36,611 bases of DNA from Limisphaerales bacterium (GTDB taxonomy: Bacteria > Verrucomicrobiota > Verrucomicrobiia > Limisphaerales > UBA11358). Shown in pieces: positions 16,694 to 23,696 of this stretch. Each line of letters starts with the position of its first letter. The stretch's first letter is position 1. The stretch spans positions 1 to 36,611 of the forward strand of contig JANYFN010000076.1 of NCBI GenBank assembly GCA_025362675.1, read 5' to 3'. Under the pieces are notes generated by a model that was given only the letters and a program-made list of their open reading frames with translations, made no database searches and was not told the origin of the DNA. The translations under genes and the position numbers were made by a program.

Positions 16694-17002
16694 ATTTGAT
16701 TGAAGCCACAAATCTTCCCGCGCACATCGCGCGCCAGGTCTCCGGGTGCCACGGTTGAATCATTTGAAAAACACCTCAACCGGCTCGTGGAAGCCTAGTC
16801 GAGGGTGCCCAATAATTTGTAAGACACGACGTCAGGAGACTCTAACTAAATAAAATTTAAAATGAGTCTCGTCACCTCGTCTCCGACAAAAATGAAATCC
16901 CTCGGCCGCAAATTCTACGCGGGGCACGCGTCGCTCCCCACGCCATTGGAACGCGATACCGTGCTCACCCGTTGTGGTTGGGATGGATGTGCCGGATGCG
17001 GC
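16694..17002. other. Gap after the MMPL gene, with an inverted repeat
   Basis: About 310 bases lie between convergent genes. It contains a weak inverted pair (CGGTTGA at 16752 with TCAACCG at 16776) that might act as a terminator, and the larger inverted repeat at 16823-16883. A 53-codon plus-strand frame from 16862 to 17023 has no recognisable features and its start lies within the repeat; I do not call it a gene. Confidence 0.5.
16823..16883. repeat. Imperfect inverted repeat with AT-rich centre
   Basis: The arm 16823-16842 (GACACGACGTCAGGAGACTC) pairs with 16864-16883 (reverse complement GAGACGAGGTGACGAGACTC), 16 of 20 positions. A 21-base spacer, almost entirely A and T, separates the arms. 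It resembles a small non-autonomous repeat unit more than a terminator, since no T-run follows the stem. Confidence 0.6.
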
Positions 17003-18706
17003 CTAAATGTCAGCAGGTTCTGAATCAGGTTTGGCATCCGGCACGATCACCTCCAAAGGATGTTCCTCCGCCTGCCAGTGTTCGGAAACTTTCCCATCCC
17101 AGCAGGCGAGATTTACCGGATAAATATCGGGATCAAACATGACGTGATAGAAATGCCACACGACGATGGCAAGACAGGCAAGCACCGCTTCGTAGTAATG
17201 AATGGTCAGTGCGACTGCCACGATCCAGCGCGGGACCCACTGGGTAACATTCATCTGGAGCCAGAGCATGAGACCCGTGACGCCCATGAGTATGGTGCCC
17301 CAGATCACGGCCCAATATTCCATTTTCTCCGCATACCCGAACCGGTCGACCCTAGGTTTTTGTTGCTGCCAGCCGAGGAGATAACGCACCGCGCCAAAAA
17401 CATCCGCGAGATCTTTTTTCACCGGTAAGAAATCGCGCAACAGCTTGCGGCCATCGGGTGTGGTTAGCAGATAGATCAAATGCCACAGGCCGACCACTAA
17501 CATCAACCCGCCGGCGAAGCGATGGGCCCAGCGACGGGAAGGTTCATAGGAACCCAGCGCTTTTGCGAGCCATGACTCAGGAAATTTCAACGCGAAACCA
17601 GTGATGGCGAGCACGCTGAAACTGCCGGCGAGCGCAAAATGTTGCCAACGCTGGGCCAGACTCAGACGTAGCACCGGACGCGCGGTGGCCCGCAACCGGG
17701 CGGCAGTTTTTTTGACAAACAACAACAGGTTGTGAACGAACATGGCCCCGACAACGCCAACGATGAGCGCGAGATAAATGCGCCGCACCCAACGATTGAT
17801 GCGATTGCCGGTCTCGGAACCGGCGGCAGTGCCATCGGAAGCGACGTGGATTTTTCCCAGCGCAAATTTCTCGGTGGAACCAATATGGCATTTGCCGCAA
17901 GTCACGACGAGATGCGCGGGATTGATGGATGAGTTCGGGTCAGACGACGGCAAGATTTTATGAAAGCCGTGACAGCTCGCGCAATTGGCCGCGACTGTGG
18001 AACCATATTGGCCGGCTAGACCGTGATAGCTCTCGAAGAATGTTTTAACGCGATCGCCGGGGAGATTGTATTTTGTATTCAGCCGTTCCGAGGCATGGCA
18101 ACGGCTACAAATCTCGAGCGAGATATTCTGACTGCCACGCAATGATTTGATCCGGTGTTCGGAATGACAACCGGTGCAAGTGGGCGCATCGCGTTTGCCG
18201 GCGGTCACGGCTTGGCCATGAACACTGGCAGACCAATCCCGCGCTGCTTTATCATGACACGCGCCACAGGTGGCGGCTTGTCGCGAAAAATAAATCGGCG
18301 AGGCGGGGGAATTATCGGCAATGATCTCGTGCGAATCGTGGCAGTCCTGACAGGTCGCAGCCTCAGCGTGACCAGCCCGCAAGGCCAGTCCGTGCACGCT
18401 GGCATTGTAACTCTCGGTCTGCCGCTGATGACACCGCATGCATTTCACGGGTTTGAGCTGGATGTTATCGTCGGGATGTTTGGCCGCGACATCGGCGTGG
18501 CAACTGAGGCAGGTGTTCGTTTTGTGTGCAGACAATTTCAACTTAGTTACCTCAACGAACAGCGAAATAGTTTTGCCCGCCGCGTTGGTCTTGGTGAACG
18601 CGGTATCGCTGTGGCAGTCGAGACAGTCATTATCCTTTAGACCCGCAAACGCGGTGAGGCCAAACAGCAGCCACAGCGTAGGAATCAGAAGCCATCTGAG
18701 TTTCAT
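17003..18706 (-). CDS. Nine-haem cytochrome c / diheme cytochrome b fusion (CbcL-like)
   Basis: A 567-residue inner-membrane redox protein. A signal sequence (residues 1-21) is followed by nine CxxCH haem c sites at residues 28, 66, 89, 119, 147, 177, 200, 242 and 270, exposed to the periplasm. The C-terminal part (about 305-525) is a membrane cytochrome b domain, with histidines at 325, 356, 395, 409, 503 and 518 as candidate b-haem ligands. A nine-haem c domain fused to a diheme b domain is the layout of Geobacter CbcL, which oxidises menaquinol and passes electrons to periplasmic carriers. The direction of electron flow here is inferred. It starts 12 bases after its upstream paralogue. Confidence 0.85.
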   Translation of the reverse strand: MKLRWLLIPTLWLLFGLTAFAGLKDNDCLDCHSDTAFTKTNAAGKTISLFVEVTKLKLSAHKTNTCLSCHADVAAKHPDDNIQLKPVKCMRCHQRQTESYNASVHGLALRAGHAEAATCQDCHDSHEIIADNSPASPIYFSRQAATCGACHDKAARDWSASVHGQAVTAGKRDAPTCTGCHSEHRIKSLRGSQNISLEICSRCHASERLNTKYNLPGDRVKTFFESYHGLAGQYGSTVAANCASCHGFHKILPSSDPNSSINPAHLVVTCGKCHIGSTEKFALGKIHVASDGTAAGSETGNRINRWVRRIYLALIVGVVGAMFVHNLLLFVKKTAARLRATARPVLRLSLAQRWQHFALAGSFSVLAITGFALKFPESWLAKALGSYEPSRRWAHRFAGGLMLVVGLWHLIYLLTTPDGRKLLRDFLPVKKDLADVFGAVRYLLGWQQQKPRVDRFGYAEKMEYWAVIWGTILMGVTGLMLWLQMNVTQWVPRWIVAVALTIHYYEAVLACLAIVVWHFYHVMFDPDIYPVNLACWDGKVSEHWQAEEHPLEVIVPDAKPDSEPADI

Positions 18707-18718
18707 AGCCGTTCATGT

Positions 18719-20872
18719 TCAGTGGAATAGCCGTGACACCATCGCAAAAATGATGAGCGCGAGCAGCACGAGGCCGAGGCTGAAAAAGAAATAGCCGAAT
18801 GATTTCGCGATGTTTTTCCAGCGGAACCATTCATCGCGCACGCGGTAATCATCAAGCTTGCCAGTGGCCACAAGGCGGTCATACCAGCGACGGCGTTCGT
18901 GGAGCAGCTCGGCTTTGGAGACGCGACCGGAGAAGATGACGGTGTCCATCGGGAATTTCTCGATGCGAAAATGCGTGTTGAAAAAGTGGATGCTGAAAAT
19001 AAATCCGGCGGCCAGCAGCGCCTCGTCGGAGTGAAGAATGAGCGCGATGTTGATAACCCAACCAGGCAGGAAGCGCGTGAAAAATTCAGGGAACCACATG
19101 ATTAAACCCGACGCGCCGATGATGGCTACGCCCCAGAAGACGGCGAAATAATCGAATTTTTCCCAATAAGTCCAGCGGTCGAATTGCGGCTTGGGACCTT
19201 TGCCGAAGAACCATTTATTATGGTCCACGAGGTCACGCCAATCTTGCAAGGTCGGGACCATCGAGTCGGGACCGAACACGGCGGCGAAGGCGCGCTTCCA
19301 TTCCATTTTACCGGTCGCCGGATGGCGTAAGTTGCCCCGCGCTTTCCAGGAGCGACCGATGAGTGAACTCAAGTGCAACGTGAAATAGAGGAACGTGATA
19401 ATTGCGCCGAAACGATGAAGCATGCGCGCTGTCTCCGGCCCGCCGATGAGGCTGAAAATAAATTTCGCCCAGTCGGTGTAATAAAACTTCAATGGCATGC
19501 CGGTGATGACCAGCGTGAGAAAACTGGTTACGACTAGGAAATGGAGGAATCGCTCGAACGGGGCAAAACGCGTGAACCATTCGTCGCCTTCCTGCGTCTT
19601 GATTTTCGCTTCCCGGAACGTTTTCGAGTCATGCAGATACAGCCAAACCGTGCGCACCAGCCACGCGAAGGTGTGAAGCCCGAAGAAACCAAACGTGCCG
19701 ATGAGCAGTCCGGTCATCGCGAGAAAAACCACGTGCAGCAGCGGATAATTCTTCTGATCCAGCGGGTTGGCGTGCGGACGATATTCCGTGAACTTCGCCG
19801 TCGCCCCCGGATGACATTTCTGGCAGGTCGCGAGAATATTATTCGTCGAAAGATGGGACGCCGGATTGGCAATCGGCAGCACGTCGTGGAAACCGTGGCA
19901 ATCATAACACGCGGCCACTTCCGAGGCGTCGTTGGCTTTACCGAGCATCATCGCCTTGCCGTGATAAGTCTCGCGATAATGTTCCAACCTATCGGCGTGA
20001 CACTTACCGCAACGTTGGTCGCTCAAAGATTTAAAATTCTTTCCGGTTGGATTAACGATCTGATGCGCGCTGTGGCAGTCAATGCATACCGGCCCGCGTG
20101 CATCGCCCGCGAGCAGAAGTTTGCCATGAACACTTTGGTTGTAAGTCTCCTCAATGCCGACGTGACACTTGCCGCAAGTCTTGGCCACGTTCGCGTGATG
20201 GATCGGCGAGTTACGATCCACATTGCGTTTGATGTTGTGCGATCCGTGGCAATCGTTGCAAGAAGGCGCAACGATCAAACCCATCTTCAACAACGCCCGC
20301 CCGTGGATGCTGTCCATGTATTGGTTTGCCGCCTCGGGAAATTCAATCTGATATTCCTTTGTCAGATTAGTGTTGCTGTGACACTTCGCGCACGTCATCG
20401 GCAAATTTAATTTGAAGACCGGCGAGTCACCATGCTTCACCGGCACGATTTCATGGGCGCCGTGACAACTCCAGCATTGCGCCGCGCCGCTTGCGCCCAG
20501 CGAATGACTCATCCCGTGAATGCTCGAGGCATATTCCTTAGCCTCTAGCTCATGACAACTGCCGCAGTTCGGCGGCGGCACGTTTTTATCGTGCTGCAAT
20601 TCCTTGATACCGTCGTGGCAATCAACACAATCCAGCGCGCTGTGAACGGATTTGGCAAAACCGTTCGTGGGAAACAAGGCGAGCGCCACGGCGTGACCAT
20701 TCAGCACGCGTTTGTTCGCGGGGTCCGTGTGACAATCCAGACAGTCGCTGCTGGAAAATTTTGCGGGCGCATTAGTCGTCGCTGCCAGCGCCGAGAACGC
20801 CGTTAAACAAAGCACCAGCCGGAGGAAAGTATGGGCGACCCGGAACCAGCCCGGTTGGCGATCGAAGTTCAT
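18719..20872 (-). CDS. Eleven-haem cytochrome c / diheme cytochrome b fusion
   Basis: A 717-residue paralogue of the downstream protein and first gene of the pair. A signal sequence (VLCLTAFSALAA) is followed by eleven CxxCH sites: CLDCH, CVDCH, CGSCH, CWSCH, CAKCH, CNDCH, CGKCH, CIDCH, CGKCH, CYDCH and CQKCH. Repeated SxHG motifs supply likely distal histidines. The membrane b domain aligns with that of the neighbour: FLHFLVVTSFLTLVITGMPLKF against FALAGSFSVLAITGFALKF, and FAVFWGVAIIGASGLIMW against WAVIWGTILMGVTGLMLW. It ends in an extra C-terminal helix (FFFSLGLVLLALIIFAMV) that the neighbour lacks. ATG 20872 is preferred over TTG 20890. With its partner it could form a 20-haem-c quinone-linked complex. 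Confidence 0.85.
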   Translation of the reverse strand: MNFDRQPGWFRVAHTFLRLVLCLTAFSALAATTNAPAKFSSSDCLDCHTDPANKRVLNGHAVALALFPTNGFAKSVHSALDCVDCHDGIKELQHDKNVPPPNCGSCHELEAKEYASSIHGMSHSLGASGAAQCWSCHGAHEIVPVKHGDSPVFKLNLPMTCAKCHSNTNLTKEYQIEFPEAANQYMDSIHGRALLKMGLIVAPSCNDCHGSHNIKRNVDRNSPIHHANVAKTCGKCHVGIEETYNQSVHGKLLLAGDARGPVCIDCHSAHQIVNPTGKNFKSLSDQRCGKCHADRLEHYRETYHGKAMMLGKANDASEVAACYDCHGFHDVLPIANPASHLSTNNILATCQKCHPGATAKFTEYRPHANPLDQKNYPLLHVVFLAMTGLLIGTFGFFGLHTFAWLVRTVWLYLHDSKTFREAKIKTQEGDEWFTRFAPFERFLHFLVVTSFLTLVITGMPLKFYYTDWAKFIFSLIGGPETARMLHRFGAIITFLYFTLHLSSLIGRSWKARGNLRHPATGKMEWKRAFAAVFGPDSMVPTLQDWRDLVDHNKWFFGKGPKPQFDRWTYWEKFDYFAVFWGVAIIGASGLIMWFPEFFTRFLPGWVINIALILHSDEALLAAGFIFSIHFFNTHFRIEKFPMDTVIFSGRVSKAELLHERRRWYDRLVATGKLDDYRVRDEWFRWKNIAKSFGYFFFSLGLVLLALIIFAMVSRLFH

Positions 20873-21045
20873 AACGACCAAACCTCGCAAACCATGACCC
20901 GCGCCGCTTGCCGCTCCTTGTCAATTGCCACCCTTATTTAGCAGATAGAATCTGTCCGCAACTTCGTTGCAGGTTCAAAACCCTAAACAAATTCTATCAC
21001 GACTAATTGCTCACACTACGAAGGTGGAACTAAAGAATATTGTCC

Positions 21046-21471
21046 TCATTTTTGCACTTTAGACTCAACCATTATCTTCCAAGAGACACCAAAGCGATCA
21101 ACTACGATTCCGTATCGCTCGGCGAAAAATGTTTTCAACATAGGGAGCTGGATCTGTCCACCATCGCTTAGACCCGCGAAGAAGCGCTCGGCTCTCTCGG
21201 GAGATTCCACTCGGACAGCCAGCGAGAAACTGGCAAATCTGGTTCCGACGGGCGGCTGCTCGCAACCGCAGTCTGACGCCATGATCTCGGTGGAACCGAT
21301 GCGAAAGGTCGCATGAAATATTTTCTCCTCCATTCCTGGTCGCATATAGGAAGGGTCGGGGCAGTCACGAAACCTCAGCAGGAAGAGCGTCTCAGCGTCA
21401 ATCGTCCGGCCATAGAACTTGACGGCTTCTTCAGTTCGTCCGAAAAAATTAAGCGTGGTTTGAACATTCAT
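21046..21471 (-). CDS. VOC (glyoxalase-fold) family protein, PhnB-like
   Basis: A 141-residue cytoplasmic protein with the two-module beta-alpha-beta-beta-beta VOC fold. MNVQTTLNFFGRTEEAVKFYG is the typical opening of the PhnB-like subgroup and RFGVSWKIMV the typical end. Members of this subgroup have diverse or unknown chemistry, and the metal ligands are often incomplete, so I do not assign a reaction. It appears monocistronic. A perfect 7-base inverted repeat lies 12 bases before the start codon and may be an operator. Confidence 0.88.
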   Translation of the reverse strand: MNVQTTLNFFGRTEEAVKFYGRTIDAETLFLLRFRDCPDPSYMRPGMEEKIFHATFRIGSTEIMASDCGCEQPPVGTRFASFSLAVRVESPERAERFFAGLSDGGQIQLPMLKTFFAERYGIVVDRFGVSWKIMVESKVQK

Positions 21472-21482
21472 AAGCTATTTTG

Positions 21483-21503
21483 TAAGTTAAGTCGCCTAAC
21501 TTA
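21483..21503. promoter_or_regulatory. Candidate operator before the VOC-family gene
   Basis: TAAGTTA and TAACTTA are perfect inverted copies separated by seven bases, 12 bases upstream of the minus-strand start at 21471. The size and symmetry suit a dimeric winged-helix repressor such as ArsR or MarR, but no regulator gene is adjacent. Confidence 0.4.
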
Positions 21504-21596
21504 GCAAGCTGAGCCACGTGGGAACTGTGGCGTGGTAAATTCCAGCGGTCGTGGGTGAATCTGCAGTGACCGACCATGTGGATTTTTACGCATCAC

Positions 21597-21726
21597 GCAG
21601 CGGCGGATGTGAGTCCGGACTGATCTTATCTGCTCTGCATTGGGAATAAGTTAGAGCCGACTCACGTCGAGCTGCTACTGGGATTGACCTTCCGCCTCGC
21701 CGTAGCCGCGGAGGTAAGTTCGCTCC
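21597..21726. repeat. Dispersed repeat, GTAGCAGC family, three half-copies
   Basis: Half-sites lie at 21597-21621 (plus, GCAGCGGCGGATGTGAGTCC), 21651-21678 (minus; its reverse complement begins GTAGCAGCTCGACGTGAGTC) and 21702-21726 (plus, GTAGCCGCGGAGGTAAGTTC). They alternate in orientation and are related to copy A at 2649-2710, though more diverged. Confidence 0.7.
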
Positions 21727-21799
21727 AATCATTCCCCCGCCCCGCGTTTGCCATTGGCCCCAACCAAAACATTAAACAGACAGGCTAGGTCTTAATCGC

Positions 21800-21838
21800 A
21801 AAAATATCCGTGTCCATCCAACTGCATCCGTGGTTATA
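21800..21838 (+). repeat. Solo arm of the CACAGAT-type repeat
   Basis: AAAATATCCGTGTCCATCC and GCATCCGTGGTTA follow the same pattern as the right arm at 5537-5571 (ATCTGTG, CATCTGTGGCTA), with C for T in the core. It ends 10 bases before the ATG of the next gene, the same position as before phoR. Confidence 0.6.
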
Positions 21839-21846
21839 TTTGCATT

Positions 21847-22380
21847 ATGAAAATTGAATCCCTGCGCATTGGCATGAAAGTGCGCCATCCGCAATACGGC
21901 TCCGGCTTTGTGAAAACCATTTCTGAGTCCGTGGCTGAAATCCAATTCGACGACGGCAATAAGCGCGCCGTCGCGCCAGAACCGAGCGGTCTGGAACCGA
22001 TGGAAGCGCACGCCACGGTGAATGGTTTGGAGCTGCCGCTGAAACTGTTCGTGGAGCAGACGCTGGAGGCAGCGGTGGAGAAACTGGGTTTGGCGCGTCC
22101 GGATTCCGTGGTGGAACAGCTCGGGTTGCGCTGGCACGGCGGCAAAGCGGTGTTGCATCCCGCCGATGCGACGTTGGCTACGAAGGAAGTGCCGCTGGAA
22201 ACTTTTTTTCACAAAATTGTCATGGTCCGTAATAATTTGCGCGTGTTGGAACAAAAAATTAATGCACACGAAAAATTGTCGGATGGCGAGAAGGTGGAGA
22301 TGCAACAATACCTCACGCGCAGCTATGGTTCGCTGACGACGTTCAATATTTTGTTCAAGGAGAAGGAAGATCAGTTTTGA
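21847..22380 (+). CDS. Hypothetical protein with Tudor-like N-terminus
   Basis: A 177-residue soluble protein. Residues about 5-40 (GMKVRHPQYGSGFV, then AEIQFDDGNKR) look like the small beta-barrel Tudor-type domain found at the C-terminus of PcrA/UvrD helicases, where it binds RNA polymerase. The rest is helical, with an EVPLETFFHKIVMVRNNL segment and a charged C-terminus; I recognise no family for it. No helicase is nearby. It is monocistronic, facing the aminotransferase, with a shared terminator between them. Confidence 0.75.
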   Translation: MKIESLRIGMKVRHPQYGSGFVKTISESVAEIQFDDGNKRAVAPEPSGLEPMEAHATVNGLELPLKLFVEQTLEAAVEKLGLARPDSVVEQLGLRWHGGKAVLHPADATLATKEVPLETFFHKIVMVRNNLRVLEQKINAHEKLSDGEKVEMQQYLTRSYGSLTTFNILFKEKEDQF

Positions 22381-22398
22381 TCGTTCACTCAGCCAAAG

Positions 22399-22428
22399 AA
22401 AAAGGCCGCGAATGATCGCGGCCTTTTG
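22399..22428. terminator. Bidirectional intrinsic terminator
   Basis: A ten-pair stem AAAGGCCGCG / CGCGGCCTTT around an AATGAT loop, with A-runs before and T-runs after, lies between the convergent genes ending at 22380 and 22447. Confidence 0.85.
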
Positions 22429-22446
22429 ATTTTGATCTTAAGAGAT

Positions 22447-23622
22447 TTATTTCACCAGCGCGCGGCAGAATTTGTCCATGCGGGACAAGCCTTTTTCAAT
22501 ATTAGCCATGCTGGTGGCGTAGCTCAAACGGATGTAGTCATCCGCACCGAAGGCGATGCCAGGCACGGCGGCGACTTTTTCCTGCTCTAGCAATTTGGCG
22601 CAGAACTCGGCGGACTTGAGGCCGGTGGCGGAAATGTTGGGAAAAAGATAGAACGCGCCTTTGGCATTCACACAGGTGACGCCGGGCATGGCCGTCAATT
22701 TACTGTGCGCGAAACGACGGCGTTGATCAAACTCGGCAAGCCAAATCGTGAGGTGCGTCTGCGGTCCGTTCAAAGCAGCGACGCCACCTTTTTGCGCAAA
22801 CGAAGTGGGGTTGCTGGTGCTATGGCTTTGCACGGCGTCAATGGCTTTGGCAATCGGCTCCGGGGCGGCTAGAAAACCGATGCGCCAGCCGGTCATGGAA
22901 TACGCTTTGGCGAGTCCATGCACAATGATGGTGTGGTCATAGTGCGCTTGCGAAAAGCTGGCGACGCTTTTCACTTTTGCGCCATCGTAAAGGAGGTGTT
23001 CGTAAATCTCGTCGCTCATGATGAGCACGCCTTTTTCGACGCAGATATCGCCGAGCGCCTTCACTTCCTCGGGCGTATAAACGGAGCCGGTGGGATTGCT
23101 CGGCGAGTTGAGAATGAACAGGCGGGTATTGGGCGTGATGGCGGCGCGGAGTTGCGCGGGCGTGACTTTGAATTCGGTTTTGTCACTCGTGTTCAAGATC
23201 ACGGGTTTCGCGCCCGCGAGCTTGACCATCTCGGGATAGCTCAACCAATACGGCGCGGGAATGATGACTTCATCGCCCGGTTCACACGTGGCGAGAATGA
23301 CGTTGTAGCAGGAATGTTTGCCGCCGCAGGAGACGATGATTTGCGAGGGCTTGTAGGTGAGGCCATTCTCGCGTTTGAACTTGGCGGCGATGGCTTCGCG
23401 CAATTCGGGTGTGCCGCTGCTGGGCGTATATTTGGTGAAACCATCCGCCAACGCCTTGGCGCAGGCGTCTTTGATATGCTGCGGGGTGTCGAAATCCGGT
23501 TCGCCAGCGCCGAAGCCGACGACGTCTTCGCCGGCAGCTTTCATGGCTTTGGCCTTGGAATCAATGGCGAGCGTCAGGGACGGAGCCAAGGACGCGGCAC
23601 GTTGTGAAATTTTGTAATTCAT
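22447..23622 (-). CDS. aspC: Aspartate aminotransferase (class I, PLP-dependent)
   Basis: Transfers the amino group between aspartate and 2-oxoglutarate; relatives of this subgroup (Ib) can also act on prephenate. It has 391 residues from ATG 23622. The upstream part of the open frame is not family sequence. Motifs include GAGEPDFDTP, FTKYTPSSG, the PYWLSYPEM pocket, NSPSNPTG, SDEIYEHLLYDG, the PLP lysine in HGLAKAYSMTGWRIGF (about residue 235), and the carboxylate-binding arginine in DYIRLSYA. It seems to be transcribed alone. Confidence 0.94.
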   Translation of the reverse strand: MNYKISQRAASLAPSLTLAIDSKAKAMKAAGEDVVGFGAGEPDFDTPQHIKDACAKALADGFTKYTPSSGTPELREAIAAKFKRENGLTYKPSQIIVSCGGKHSCYNVILATCEPGDEVIIPAPYWLSYPEMVKLAGAKPVILNTSDKTEFKVTPAQLRAAITPNTRLFILNSPSNPTGSVYTPEEVKALGDICVEKGVLIMSDEIYEHLLYDGAKVKSVASFSQAHYDHTIIVHGLAKAYSMTGWRIGFLAAPEPIAKAIDAVQSHSTSNPTSFAQKGGVAALNGPQTHLTIWLAEFDQRRRFAHSKLTAMPGVTCVNAKGAFYLFPNISATGLKSAEFCAKLLEQEKVAAVPGIAFGADDYIRLSYATSMANIEKGLSRMDKFCRALVK

Positions 23623-23696
23623 GTTTGAGCGCGGAAATTTTACGTTGAAAACGCGCGGCTGCAAGAAGGGATTTTGGGGCGCAACGTTGACGTGCG

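Larger units (their letters stand above)
21472..21846. other. Repeat-rich gap between divergent genes
   Basis: This 375-base divergent region contains, in order, a candidate operator (21483-21503), three half-copies of the GTAGCAGC repeat (21597-21726) and one arm of the CACAGAT-type repeat (21800-21838). I see no gene in it. Confidence 0.7.

Noticed and set aside
16862..17023. 53-codon plus-strand frame with two Cys pairs
   Set aside because: Its start lies within an inverted repeat, its end overlaps the cytochrome gene, and no family is recognised.
19541..20410. 289-codon plus-strand frame across the cytochrome gene
   Set aside because: It is antisense to eleven CxxCH motifs and has no credible domain.
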